From Kitagawia praeruptora (taxonomy: Eukaryota > Streptophyta > Magnoliopsida > Apiales > Apiaceae), in the NCBI GenBank assembly GCA_037693485.1, contig CM075354.1, forward strand, positions 140,825,001-140,889,000: DNA of 64,000 nucleotides, in the 5' to 3' direction. The notes under the pieces were generated by a model, which saw only the letters and a program-made list of their open reading frames with translations, had not been told where the DNA came from and ran no database searches. This document shows, piece after piece, positions 40,831 through 52,576 of the stretch (the stretch's first letter is position 1; each line of letters opens with the position of its first letter). A program made the position numbers and the translations under genes.

Positions 40831-41895
40831 CTATTGAGCTTTGGCTTGCAGATTCTCATTTTTCATCTTCTCTTCAGCTTCTTTGGCTTTCTTCTTTGCA
40901 TTTTCCTCCATGGCAAGAATAATGTCTTCCATTGCAGTGAGTTCTTCAATTAGAGGGGAGCCTGATAAATCCTTAAGTACTTCATTCAGTTGTTTCTCAG
41001 AATAGGAACTGATGTAGTTCATTCTAATCTTTACATTTCTACCATATTTCTTGTACTCAATGATGTAAGGATTAAACTTGACTCTACACAGACCCATAAC
41101 TCTCAATTCATCAGCCTTAGTTTCCATTGCAGCAAACTCCTCCTCCCTTTTCTTTAGTAGCTCTTCACTGTTCTTTCTCATTTCTGCCTGGTGATCTCTC
41201 TTCATTTTGACAAAGTCAATTAACTCCAGCTTCCATACCCTTTCCACTCTGTCTTCAGAATCCAACATTGCAATTATTCTTTCTATGTCATATAGCCTGC
41301 CCCAGTGCTGACATGTTCCTTGTCTGAATTTCTTCTGTCTTCCATCAGAATATTTTATTTCAAGAAAATCATCAACAATGGCAACATGATAGATTCTTTG
41401 AGCCCATATGAACTGCAGTTGGTCTTCATCATAGATTTCATCCAGAGGTGGTAGGTTCAATCCTGGAATTATTGTCAGTGCCTTTGACTTCGATATCTTC
41501 ACCCTTCTTGCAGCATGCTTAAATTTACTCCTCCTTGTATGATTGCTAGGCAGAAACTTATGACCCTTGTTGGTAGACCATAGTAGTATTCCATTAGCAG
41601 TTTGCTTTCTGAAACATACACATGGTTTCTTGACTTGAATCTTCTTCTCTTCTTGAGGTGGCAAAACAGTTGCGGAAGCCATCGAATCAGATTTTGGTAG
41701 GTCATTACTAACAGTATTCACCCTAGACTCAGAGTCTTGTGTTGTGGTGAGGTTACTGCTAGCAATGCCTAAGGCTTGCTTTTTTCCAATTTTCCTCTCA
41801 TAGACTTTTCCTTGGTCATCACCATCTTTCTTATTCTTGTCATCCTTCTTCTTCTTCTCATCTTCATCACCCTTATCTCTCCTGTGATGTCTCAT
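40831..41895 (-). pseudogene. Sirevirus-2 ORF3, C-terminal fragment
   Basis: The 354-residue frame has a Lys/Asp-rich start (GDEDEKKKKDDKNKK), a central region with FIWAQRIYHVAIVDDFLEIK and DGRQKKFRQGTCQHWGRLYD, and a long charged coiled coil to the end (MEENAKKKAKEAEEKMK). It ends shortly before the polypurine tract, as ORF3 of Sirevirus-1 does. It is separated from the next fragment upstream by stops. No membrane segment is seen. Confidence 0.7.
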
Positions 41896-42042
41896 CCTCC
41901 CATAACTTTTGTCTTCAGAGTCATCATCCTTATTTCTCCTAGGTTGAGCCCTCTCTGGAGTTTCACCAGTTGCTATAAAAGATTTGAGAATGTGTAGTGC
42001 TTCAATTTCTTCAGCATTTCTGGTTCCAACCTTCTTCTGTAG

Positions 42043-43137
42043 TTAATCAATGATAGCAATGACCAGTCTGTGATTTCGAGAAGTGAGATCATGGGGAATG
42101 ACCAATTGCTTGATGTCTTCAATTTTGGTGCCAGACTGATAGATGATTGTCCATGGCTTCTTGATCACTTCTGGCAGCCTTGAAGGTTGGCCATTCCTCA
42201 AATCATCAAACAGACTTTTGTTGTTCTCATTTCTCTTCTCAATAAGCTCAAGTATGGCATCTATCTCTGAGTGTTTTAGGGCTTGTAGAGTCTTGTATGT
42301 TAGATGCCATATCTTTGATTTGGATATCATCACTATCTCCTTGAACCATAGATTATTGACTTTCTTGGGGATGACAGTGATGTAGTCAATCTGCTCCTTC
42401 AACTCCCTCAGATAGAACTGAGTGTCACCAGCCTGTTCCCTTGTGGCTTTCAGAAACTCCAAGAAGGCTTTATCATGATAAACATTTGAGTTAGCAACTT
42501 CTTGTAGCTTGGCCTCAGTAATTACTTTGACTTCTATAGGCTTGGCACTTTCAGATATGGAGGATGGAGGTTTGTCAGATGGCATACTCCCTGCAACCAC
42601 TGTGGTTGTGATAGATTGCTTCTGACCACCAGGAGTAATGACATGCATAGTTGGTAGAGTAACAACTGGCAGTGAGGTAGGAGGCTCATCAACCTTTGTT
42701 TTTCCTTTGCTTGGCACATTGGTTATAGATTTTGAAACTCTTTGGTGACCACCCTCATTTATCTGTATGCCCTTCTCCTTAGGTTTCTCCCCCTTTAGAT
42801 TTGAGTTTCTTAACCTTTTCTCCCCCTTAGGCTTGTTGTCAGGCACAGAGGCTTTAGAATTGACCTTTGGGTTTGAAGATTCTTCAGGTAGATGGAGACC
42901 CATATGCTTCATCATAGCAGCCAACATAGATTGTTGATGCAGAAGAACATCAGCTGTGGTGGTTGCTTGAGTGTCCAACTGATCATTGAGAAGTGCAACC
43001 TTGTCTGTAAGATGAGCATTGGACTTAGTGAGAGTAGCCACCTCCTTTTCAAGAGTATCGACTTTAGTGAATAGCTCATGTGCCCTGAAGCCAGTGAGTG
43101 ATTGATCCTTGAGTCTTTGGACTTCATACTTGGTCAT
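42043..43137 (-). pseudogene. Sirevirus-2 ORF3, middle fragment with coiled coil
   Basis: A 364-residue frame opens in a heptad-rich coiled coil (FTKVDTLEKEVATLTKSNAH, residues about 22-75). A basic Pro/Lys linker and a more ordered C-terminal segment follow. The order coiled coil, linker, charged end parallels Sirevirus-1 ORF3. A frameshift or stop divides it from the fragments on both sides. Confidence 0.7.
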
Positions 43138-43240
43138 GTCATGAACAGGGACCTCAGTTACCAGCTAATCCCCATGCATATTGATTCTTGAACATTGTTC
43201 TCAGCATGGCATTTGAGTCTGTGGTTTGATCAGACAGAGA

Positions 43241-43897
43241 TTAAAACTTATGCCCCAGTCCTGTGACAGTATCTTTGAGAAGGGCCAAGCCATTGTCCAT
43301 TTTGATACAGCTAGACTTGCAGGCTAGAATTTCCTTGACCACAGTCTCCAGTTGAGGGAATTTGGAATCAAAAGCCCTTTTTAACTCATGCACCTCCTTG
43401 GTTGTGGCTGTACACACTTCTGTGACTTCTGTCTTTAGACCCTTGCCAAGGTAGTGTGCAGCCTTGAGAATTCCCTTGTAACTGTCATTGACTGCTTCAT
43501 ACACAGCACTAGGGGTGAGAGATTTGGCATTGGACCCTAGTGAAGTGATGTACTCTTCTCTGAGGTACTGTAGGCCTTCTGAGAGAGGAATGTCATATTT
43601 TCCTTGAAGCCAGGCATCTATATTGCCTTCTCTCTCAGACGCATCCACAATTTTGACCTGTTGTTGCTCCACATCCTCTTTATGGCACAGGAGAATAGCT
43701 TCATAGTCAGGATTGGGCAGGTTGGCAGTGAGGAGGTGATGTGCAATCTTTGTGAACTCAGGGATCTGATCCACAATTAAGCTTTGAAGTGCTTCAACCG
43801 TCAATTGTTGTGGAATAGACCCTGATCCTGAAGCACTGTCATGGTGCACAGGCTTCATCCATTGTGACATAAAGTCAGAGCTAGAGCTAGAGCTAGG
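43241..43897 (-). pseudogene. Sirevirus-2 ORF3, fragment after the solo LTR
   Basis: The frame reads a Ser/Gly-rich start (SASGSGSIPQQLTVEALQSL) and an alpha-helical region (KILACKSSCIKMDN-type text near the end). It is the direct continuation of the fragment at 45270-46309 on the other side of the solo LTR. Confidence 0.65.
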
Positions 43898-45269
43898 TGA
43901 TGTGTCAAATTATACCTAACCGTAAGCGCACGGTGTCTATTGCTAGTACAGATGGCAAGCGGGTCGAATCCATAAGGAGACAGGTTCTACTAATTCCTTT
44001 TCAGTTATCGATAATTGTTTCAAGGGTCATACGAATATGTGAAATTATTAATTAACTAATTAAACTAAATTAACACTAATTAAACATATGATAAACAAAT
44101 TATTTAAAACCTAGGGCAATCAGGTCCACCATGCTTACACAATTGGCTCTTAAGCTAAAGCAATCAATGTGATCCTATAACTAGAGTATGTTAATCTCTT
44201 TCAAGCATTAACACTCTCGAAACATTCAACACAATTAACCACTTTTAGTAATTCAATCAATCAGGTAATTAGAGTCAAGTTAATCTCTTCCAAGAATTAA
44301 CGCTCTCAGAAATCCAATGATGCTTCCGCACTCAAATTCAATTCTGCTAATCGTATGTGTGCCTCTAGTAAGTAAATCTCTCGATCCATACCCCTATTTG
44401 CATATAATTAATCCATGATATCGGCCAATTACACAAATTAATGATTAAAACATATCAATCAGAATTAACCATAACCAATCAAACCACTATGAAAATCATG
44501 CCAATATTAGTGCAAACATGGCTTCACTTTAAGCCCTAGAAATAACTACTCGCTAATAATTAAACAAGTAAAACAACTAGTAAAACATGAAAACATAATT
44601 AAACTAATAAGAACAAAGAAAAGATTAAGAGAACAAAACCTTCAAACTTCAATGTTGTCACCCAAAAGAAGAGTCATGGTGTTTCTCTACATCTCCAACT
44701 AATAATACTAATCTACTCTAAACTATATTATCTGATCTAATATTACCTCCCTAATAATTTACATGCTCAATAATTTGTCCCAAGATGTGTTTATATAGCC
44801 TCTTGATTTAGCCTCCAAGCAATTGTCTTCTTAGAGTTGGAATAGAAGATGACAAGTTTCCCACTTCAAATTGAATTTCTAGAAGCTGCTGGATTTTCTT
44901 GTAAAATTCGTAACTTATTTTTCTCCTCTGGTTCTGGGCTCTTCCAACTGGATTTTGCTTACTGGACCACCTCTGAATTAAAGATAATTCCACAAGCTTC
45001 GCGTGGACAGTAAGATCGTCAAATTCTGACTTCTGGAACTCAAGATATGGCCCAAACAGTGCAGGCAGCCCGTGTAGCCCAATAATACGAATTTTCTTCT
45101 ATTTTATCTCCAAATTAGCTCTTTTTGCTCCAAATCCTTCCAAGTCATGAATTCTTTATTTCCTACAATAAAACAATCAAATCTATTAAATAAAAATCCA
45201 AATCAATGCAAAACACAATAAATATGAGAATAAAATCATCTAAAATATATATAAAAATATACTCTATCA
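43898..45269 (-). mobile_element. Solo LTR, Tat-like Gypsy (1372 bp)
   Basis: TG...CA termini (minus strand TGATAGAGTATA to TTTGACACATCA) are flanked by CTAGG at 43893-43897 and 45270-45274. There is no internal coding DNA, so two LTRs have recombined to one. The end region TATGGATTCGACCCGCTTGC is typical of plant Tat/Ogre-group LTRs. It shares GGCCATATCTTGAGTT with the other solo LTR at 49064-50556. Confidence 0.82.
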
Positions 45270-46309
45270 CTAGGCAAGCTAGACTCCTCAGTTACAGATG
45301 CAACTTCTGTAACCGGATGGATTGACTCTACTACTGGTGTCTCCACAGAAGTGGGATGAGTTACACCAGTAGTTGACACAAACACAGAGTCTCTAGTGAA
45401 AACTAGTGGAACCTCTATGTTTGTGATGGTGTCATTAGGAGATGCCCCAGCATGCATTCCCTCACCATCTAAATGTGGGTCCTGGGTGGTGAACAAGGTG
45501 TCATGCACCAAGTCAATTGAGTTCATTGGCTCATCAAGAGAAAAGAATTCTTGATGATTAATGCCTTGCTCCTCAGTTGCTTGAGTTGCAGGCTGCAAAG
45601 AAATTTGAGATGAAGATTCTGGAAGAGTAGTGTGTTGTAGAGTAGATTTTGGCAACTCCCCCTGAGAGATAGAGGGAGTTTCAAGTGTGATGTGCTCTCC
45701 ACTTAGTGTAGTGCCAGCCTTATCACTCCCATATGCTGACTCAATACAAGAAGGTGCATTGGGGAGGATGCTTGATTCTATAGATGCACCCTGTTGAGAG
45801 GACACATCTAGTGAGCTGTTTGCCCCTGATTTTACAACTTCAGCCATTTGTGTGACTGAAGAGGTGGTCTTAGTTATCTTCTTCTTCTTTGGCCTTAGTA
45901 AGGGTGACTCTGGTTCCTCACTTTCTAGACCTAGTTCAACAGCTAATGCTGCTTCAGATAGAATATTTAAGGGTGCAGACATTACTTCCTTTCTCTTCTT
46001 TTTACTAACATCACCCTTTTGAGAGGATGATGCAGTTGGCTCAGTGATTGGTAGAGTGTTTGGTTGAGAGGGTTGGTTAGCTAGCCCTGGGATAGCATTT
46101 TGTTCTACTTGCTTGGGCTTAGCTAACTCAGACTTAGAGGCAAATGTTGGCATGTTGTGGGGGTAAGTTCTAAACAAACTCTCCATATGGGGAGTTATGT
46201 TAAGTCTTACATCCACATCATTCCTAGTCTCCAAATTACCAAAAATGAGTTTGGTCATGGATTTATGATAGCCTATTCTATTTTTATTCATCCCATCTAA
46301 TTCAATCAA
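45270..46309 (-). pseudogene. Sirevirus-2 ORF3, Ser/Thr/Pro-rich fragment
   Basis: A 340-residue low-complexity region rich in Ser, Thr, Pro and Glu, with basic spots (KKKRKEV, RPKKKKITKT) that resemble nuclear localisation signals. Residues beyond the solo LTR border are foreign. This corresponds to the Pro/Thr- and Lys-rich part of Sirevirus-1 ORF3. Confidence 0.68.
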
Positions 46310-46461
46310 TTTATCATCTAAGAAATTAAGGACATATTGAATAAAACGAGGGAAGAAAATTTCATTACCTCTCTTGGCTGAATTCTTACCAAGTCTCCCA
46401 TACAGCTCCTGCAGAATGATGAGACCAACGTCTATCTTCTTTCAATAAGCTAAGGCATAGC

Positions 46462-46962
46462 CTATTTGCTGTGCAGGAGTACTGATTTGGTCATAGCTGG
46501 ATTTTCTTGTAGTGAGACTTGAAGAAGTGTAGCAAACACATAACTCCATTCCTTCCTCAAATGCTTCCTGTTCAAGTGCCCAAGACTGATTCTGTCTGCA
46601 TATTTGATGAAATCAAAGAAGTCTTCCAATTCAGCATTTGTAGCAAGTGGGTCATACACCTCTCCTTTGGTACCCATCCCAAGTGCCTCATTCATATCCT
46701 CTATGGTGATAGTGATATTTTTGTCTTGAATCTTGCAGTAGATGATGTACGAGGATATTGCAGAGTCAAGAGCCACCACCTCCACTGTAGCAGACTGCCA
46801 AAACTGTTCTAGAATGTCGAGATACAGAGTTGGGTTAACAGATAGAGCATTCTTGATGTACGATTCAGACATCCACTTCACAAAGCACTTGAAATTGGCG
46901 TTGGGTGCTTCAACATCACTAGTTAGAGCAATGAAATTGGTGTTGAACTTTACTGTTGCCAT
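46462..46962 (-). pseudogene. Sirevirus-2 ORF3, N-terminal domain
   Basis: It starts MATVKFNTNF and contains FWQSATVEVVALDSAISSYI and LRKEWSYVFATLLQVSL, which aligns in position and wording with LRKEWSFFFDCITRAF in Sirevirus-1 ORF3. The frame is lost at about 46465 by a shift, and the alternative frame soon meets a TGA. No signal peptide is visible. Confidence 0.75.
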
Positions 46963-47804
46963 TTGTGTGAGAGAGAGAGAGAAGAAATCGAAGGTTGAAG
47001 AAGAAATTTAGCTTTTGCAGTTAGGGTTTCAGAGGTTTTGGGAGTTTGGATGCTTGAGAAATCGAATGAAATGAATCGAATAGATGTGAAGTTATAAAAG
47101 TATGAAGTACTTGAATTGTCGATTAGATGTATGTTCTGTATCGACAAGTCAGGCATTCGAGAAGTATAAAACAACTATTCGAGAAGTCAAGAAAGGCTTA
47201 TTCGATAACTCAAGCAGGTTGTAACTCACAGCTGGCAGTTATCTAACTTAGACGTAAATCTAAATTAGGTAAAATATGTTTTTATGAGTAATTCTGAATT
47301 CTGAATAAAAAACCCAAAATCGGTTAAAATTCAGCGAGAAATCAGCCTTTTCAAATGATTCGAGAACTCAAATATAGTATTCGAGAACTCAGTCAATCGA
47401 GAACTAAAATACTATATTCGAGAAGTCAAGAAAACCTCTATTCGAGAACTCTAAAAGACTCTATTCGAGAACTCGAGAGTGCTCTAATGAGACTTGTTAG
47501 AGATGTCGAATAGTGAATCACTTGAGAAGTCTGACTTGTCGAATTATACTCATAGAAACTCAATTTTCACTATCTTTTTAAAATTTACCAGCCATATTCA
47601 TTCACGAATATTCTAGCAGATTAAACAGTGATTTTCTCAAAATTCCATAGAAATTTCAAGTTAACAAGAGAATATGATTTTCCAAATATGCAACAGATTT
47701 GAAATATTTATAAATCATATTTCAGCCAACACTTACTCCAAAAATATTGAGAATTTAGATAAAGTAAGTGTTTACTGCTGCAACAATCTAGATGATGTAT
47801 TCAC
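46963..47804 (-). other. Sirevirus-2 spacer between pol and ORF3, motif-rich
   Basis: No coding frame. Between 47095 and 47560 about 13 copies of ATTCGAGAACTC, ATTCGAGAAGTC or related TCGA-centred words occur, the same words that fill the LTRs. Confidence 0.75.
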
Positions 47805-48461
47805 CTAGCCAGAATCTGAAGAATTCAGCATTCCAATCTCACTAACCAACCTTGTGAAGGTGGCTTCATCTAATGGCTTAGTGAATATATCAGCTAGTTG
47901 TTTATCTGTAGAAACATAATGCAACTCAATGGTTTCATTAGTTGCATGTTCCCTTATGAAATGATATCTGATGTCAATGTGCTTTGTCCTAGAATGATTG
48001 ACAGGATTGACAACTATAGAGATTGCACTTGTGTTGTCACACATGATTGGAATTCTTTCCAACACAAGTCCATAATCTCTAAGTTGATTTCTAATCCAAA
48101 GCACTTGAGCACAACAACTTCCAGCAGCTATGTATTCAGCCTCAGCTGTATAAGTTGACACAGATTGTTGTTTCTTGCTATACCAAGAGACTAACCTTTG
48201 TCCAAGAAACTGGCAGCTACCTGAGGTGCTTTTCCTATCCACTCTGCATCCAGCATAATCAGCATCAGAGTAACCAACCAAATTGAACCCTGTGTCCTTA
48301 GGATACCATAGTCCCAAGTTTGGAGTGCCCTTCAGATATTTAAAGATCCTTTTTATAGCAATTAAATGTGATTCTTTTGGGTTTGATTGAAATCTAGCAC
48401 ATAAACATGTAGCAAACATGAATGTCTGGCCTACTTGCAGTGAGGTAGAGTAGAGAACCAA
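47805..48461 (-). pseudogene. pol: Sirevirus-2 pol: end of reverse transcriptase and RNase H
   Basis: The frame contains ATCLCARFQSNPKESHLIAI, GCRVDRKSTSGSCQFLGQ, TAEAEYIAAGSCCAQVLW and the tail QLADIFTKPLDEATFTRL. A one-base insertion near 48424 shifts it from the upstream RT frame. The domain itself has no internal stop. Confidence 0.85.
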
Positions 48462-49063
48462 CCATGCCTCTGTAGACTGAGATGTCTACTTTCTTGCCTT
48501 TAGCATCTTCATCCAATTTAGTTGCAGTGGCCATGGGTGTCTTTGCAAGTGAGCAATCTTCCAAGTCAAACTTCTTCAATAGATCCTTGATGTACTTGGT
48601 TTGACTGATAAAGATACCATCCTTTTTCTGACTAACTTGCAACCCAAGAAAGAATGTCAACTCTCCCATCATACTCATCTCATATCTGCTCTGCATGAGT
48701 TTGGAGAATTTCTCACACAACTTCTCATTTGTAGAGCCAAAAATGATATCATCCACATAAATTTGAACTAGGATAATATCATCACCATGCTTCTTGTAAA
48801 ACAGTGTCTTGTCCAATGTGCCTCTAGTGAATTGATTTTCAAGAAAAAATTGTGATAAGGTATCATACCATGCTCTTGGAGCCTGCTTAAGTCCATACAA
48901 TGCCTTAAGCAATCTGTAGACAAATTCTGGGAAGTGTGGATCCTCAAAGCCAGGTGGTTGTTGCACATAAACTTCTTCTTCCAACTCTCCATTCAGAAAT
49001 GCAATCTTGACATCCATTTGATATACTTTAAAGTTTGAATGAGCAGCAAATGTCAAGAATATT
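48394..49063 (-). pseudogene. pol: Sirevirus-2 pol: reverse transcriptase core
   Basis: Starts at the right border of the solo LTR with FLTFAAHSNFKVYQMDVKIA. It contains LYGLKQAPRAWYDTL and the active site YVDDIIFGS, and loses frame after LLYLTASRPDI. The first residues of the recorded frame come from the solo LTR. Confidence 0.85.
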
Positions 49064-50556
49064 TGATAAGTGGATTTTATATCCACTTGGAGCATTCTAA
49101 ATCGGCTTAAATTGATTGTCTTAGACTCAAGTTTCTTGTAGTTTTGATGTGTTTTGCTTAGTTGTGCAGATTTACGAGAATGTTGACTATGGTGGATGCT
49201 TCTATAATTTTTTGGGAATTAATTGATTAAAATTCGGATTTTTAAGAAGGGTTGCGTAGTCTACACTGTGTTGGCCATATCTTGAGTTCTAGAAGTCCGT
49301 TTGAGGCCCGTAAGCAGTCCACACGTAGATAACGAGATTCTCTATCATTCTAAGTTAGTCCAGAGGTCCAATTACGATTGGAACGTTCCAGAAAATCTGA
49401 AGAAAAGTCAGCTACGAATTTTCCTTAAAAAACAGAATCAGTTTAGGAAACGTATTTTTGCAGAAATTCTATTATAATTCTGTTTTTGTATTTTCTTGCT
49501 GGGGAAGACTTTTAGAGCCTATTTAAACACATCATACCATTGTAATAGAGAGATACACATTATCATAGTTTTATTATTGTAACGTAGCTTAGATCTGCAA
49601 GGGAGAAAAGGAGAGAAGGATTCAACGCTCGTGACAAGCAACGGATCTAGATCTACTTCATCTTTTGTGTTACTTTGGATTATAGATTTATTTTCTCAAC
49701 TTTTGTTTTGTTAATATTATTGCTTCTTTTATTTATCTTGTTTATTATCATGTTTTCATCAAATCCCATGACGATGAACGGTTCAATTATGGGCTAATCG
49801 TTGTCATGAGATTCTAACGGAGTTATCTATGTAGCTTAGTAGTTTGATTGCTTTAAAAATTACGTGTGGTGAATTCTTGATATCCTCGTATGGTTAATCT
49901 TAATGCTTTTAGATGCGTAGCTAACATCTAAATTGAATTGTTAATCTTTTGTGAAGCGAGAGTTGATCTTGAGATTTAGAACTTGCCATGCTAGCATAGG
50001 ATAGGTTGATGTTTTAACATCATGATTTGTGGCATGAATAGAGATATTATGCTGCCCTATGTGATCTATGTGGATAACTTGTGCTTAAACCTCTATGTTT
50101 TCAAATTCTATAGAGATATAGGGTCTAAACATAATAGGTGTCTACCCATCTTCTATCTCTTTTGTGGATGCATGCGTAGTTTGGTACTAGTATACCGAGA
50201 GGTAACTTTTACTTGTTTCGTGTTATCCGATCAGATATCAAATCCCACATGTGTATTGATTAAAGGCATCAACTCTAAGTGAAGTAGATAATGAAGTTAG
50301 AGTCCCATGTTTTTATTCTCATAAGTAATTCGATTTCTATTCTTATTAGTTAATTTAATTCTTAGTTTTATAATTTGCATCTTAGTTTAATTTAGTTAAT
50401 CAACCCCAATTTGTTAATTGTCTTAGCAGTGAATTAAAACCATACATTGTTGCATAGGTACTAAATTGAAGTAAAAACCTGATCTCTGTGGGAACGAACT
50501 TGACTTATATCTATATTACTTGTGACCACGTGCGCTTGCGTGATTTTGTGTTAACA
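49064..50556 (+). mobile_element. Solo LTR, Tat-like Gypsy (1493 bp)
   Basis: TGATAAGTGGATTTTATATC at the start and GATTTTGTGTTAACA at the end are flanked by ATATT (49059-49063 and 50557-50561). It has TTTAAACACATCA promoter-like text near 49520 and no coding DNA. It splits the Sirevirus-2 RT between LEAIRI and FLTFAAH. Orientation is opposite to the host element. The ORF at 50022-50282 is chance. Confidence 0.85.
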
Positions 50557-51985
50557 ATATTCTGATGGCTTCCAATCTAGCAACAGGGGCAAATGTCTCA
50601 TCATAATCAATGCCTTCCTGTTGAGAGTATCCTTTTGCAACCAACCTTGCTTTGTTCCTTATAATTACACCATCTTCATCCATCTTATTCTTCAGAACCC
50701 ATTTTGTTCCAACAATGGTTCTATTCTTTGGTGCAGGCACAAGTTCCCAAACTTTGTTCCTTTGAAATTGATTCAGCTCCTCTTGCATGGCCATAATCCA
50801 ATCTGGATCCAAAAGTGCATCATCAAGTTTCTTAGGCTCAACTTGTGATAGAAAACAGCCATAGAGGCACTCATTCTGAGTTGCTCTCCTAGTCCTTACT
50901 CCTGCATTAGGATCTCCAATGATTTGCTCTGCAGTGTGTGATCTATCCCATTTCCTTGAGTGCTCAGCCTGATTTCTCATTCTTGATGTTGCTTCATCAT
51001 CCACATCATGGTCATTCTCATTTCCTCCCCCTGTGAAGTTGCCACTACTCACAGGTGTGTCTTGGATGCTTGTTTCTTCACTATTGATTGGCACAAATTC
51101 TTCTCTTGTATCATCATTCACTTGAGTTTGTTGAACTCGAGTTTCAACTTCAGTTTCAGTCTCTTCATCAGAATCATCTAGATTATCAAACTTCAATGGA
51201 TCTTTATCTTCATCATTGGCTTCTTCTAGTCCAGGTAGTTTGCTGTCATCAAATGTCACATCTGTGCTTTCCATAATTTTTTTTTGACTGATGACATAAA
51301 CTTTGTATGCAGTTCTTTCCATAGAGTAGCCAAGAAAAATTCCTTCAAATGCTTTTGCATCAAATTTTCCAACATATTCAGAATTATCCTTCAATACAAA
51401 GCATTTGCTTCCAAAAGTATGAACATACTTTAGAGTAGGCTTCTTTCCGGTCATCAAATTGTAAGGTGTCTTTCCAGTGTTTTTGTTGATGAGAGTTCTG
51501 TTCTGGATATAGCATGCAGTGCTCACAGCCTCAGCCCAAAAACATGTAGACATCTTTGCATCAAGTAACATTGTTCTAGCAGCCTCAATTAGAGTTCTAT
51601 TCTTTCTCTCAACAACTCCATTTTGTTGTGGAGTCCTTGGAGCTGAGAATTGCTGAGAAATGCCATTCTCTTTACGGAATGCTTCAAGTATGGCATTTCT
51701 GAACTCTGTTCCATTGTCACTTCTCAATGCAGTCACACTTGCATTGTTTGCCTTTGCTTCCTTGTCAACTTTCTTTATATGCTCAATGATTACTTGTGGA
51801 GCCTCATCTTTTGATGCTAGAAATTCCACCCATGTATACCTTGTAAAGTCATCAACCATCACCAAGGCATACTTCTTTCTTCCTAGTGACATAATATTGA
51901 CAGGCCCAAACAAATCCATATGAATGAGTTGTAGGGGCTTGGTTATTGATGTCACTGTCTTTGACTTGTGGCTTGATCTTTTCAT
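50557..51985 (-). pseudogene. pol: Sirevirus-2 pol: integrase core and RT start
   Basis: The integrase catalytic region has HMDLFGPVNIM, LRSDNGTEFRN and NGVVERKNRTLIEAARTM. A variable acidic linker follows, then the RT start (WIMAMQEELNQFQRNKVW, GYSQQEGIDYDETFAPVARL). It ends at LEAIRI where the solo LTR enters. Upstream, a stop separates it from the integrase zinc region. Confidence 0.87.
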
Positions 51986-52018
51986 TTTTCATTTTTGACA
52001 AGCCTCACACACTCCTTC

Positions 52019-52576
52019 TTAGCAGAATTCAAGTGTAGGCATGCCTCTCACTAACTCTCTTTTGACTAGAGAATTAATGGCTTTGAAGTTCAGGTGTGAT
52101 AGTTTCTTGTGCCACAGCCAACAATCTTCATTTGATGCTTTTGAGTAAAAGTAACAAATTTTGTCCTTGTTTGCAGAATCCATATTGGCTACAAACAGGC
52201 TTCCCTTCCTTACTCCAGATAGAGCAAAATCACCAGTCTTCTTGTGGGTGATCAAACATTCATCTTTGTCAAAATCCACCTTGAATCCTCTGTCAGTAAA
52301 CTGACCAACACTTAGCAGATTGTGCTTGAGTCCCTTGACCAGTGCTACATCTTCAATGATGACATTTCCAACTTTTAACTTGCCATATCCCAATGTGTTA
52401 CCCATGATGTCATCTCCAAAAGCAACCATTGGGCCAGCCTTTTCCTCATACTGTGATATCAGGGTCATATCACCAGTCATATGATTTGAGCATCCACTGT
52501 CCAAAATCCACATGACCTTCTTTTCACTTTCTTTGCCCTGCAAACATAAAGGTATTACTTTTCCTTTGGTACCCAA
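52019..52576 (-). pseudogene. pol: Sirevirus-2 pol: protease and integrase zinc region
   Basis: Protease motif WILDSGCSNHMTGD, then WLWHKKLSHLNFKAINSLVK from the integrase HHCC region; a stop at 52019 precedes its CC half. The frame overlaps the gag end and, like Sirevirus-1, has no convincing ATG. The first conserved codon GGC follows a CAG at 52540-52538, just after the gag stop. Confidence 0.85.
52535..52557 (-). promoter_or_regulatory. gag-pol junction of Sirevirus-2 with TTTGCAG/GGC
   Basis: Minus-strand reading: gag stop TAA (52557-52555), then TACCTTTATGTTTGCAG, then GGC. It is the same acceptor-like motif as in Sirevirus-1, but pol is here offset by two bases from gag instead of one. 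Confidence 0.4.
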
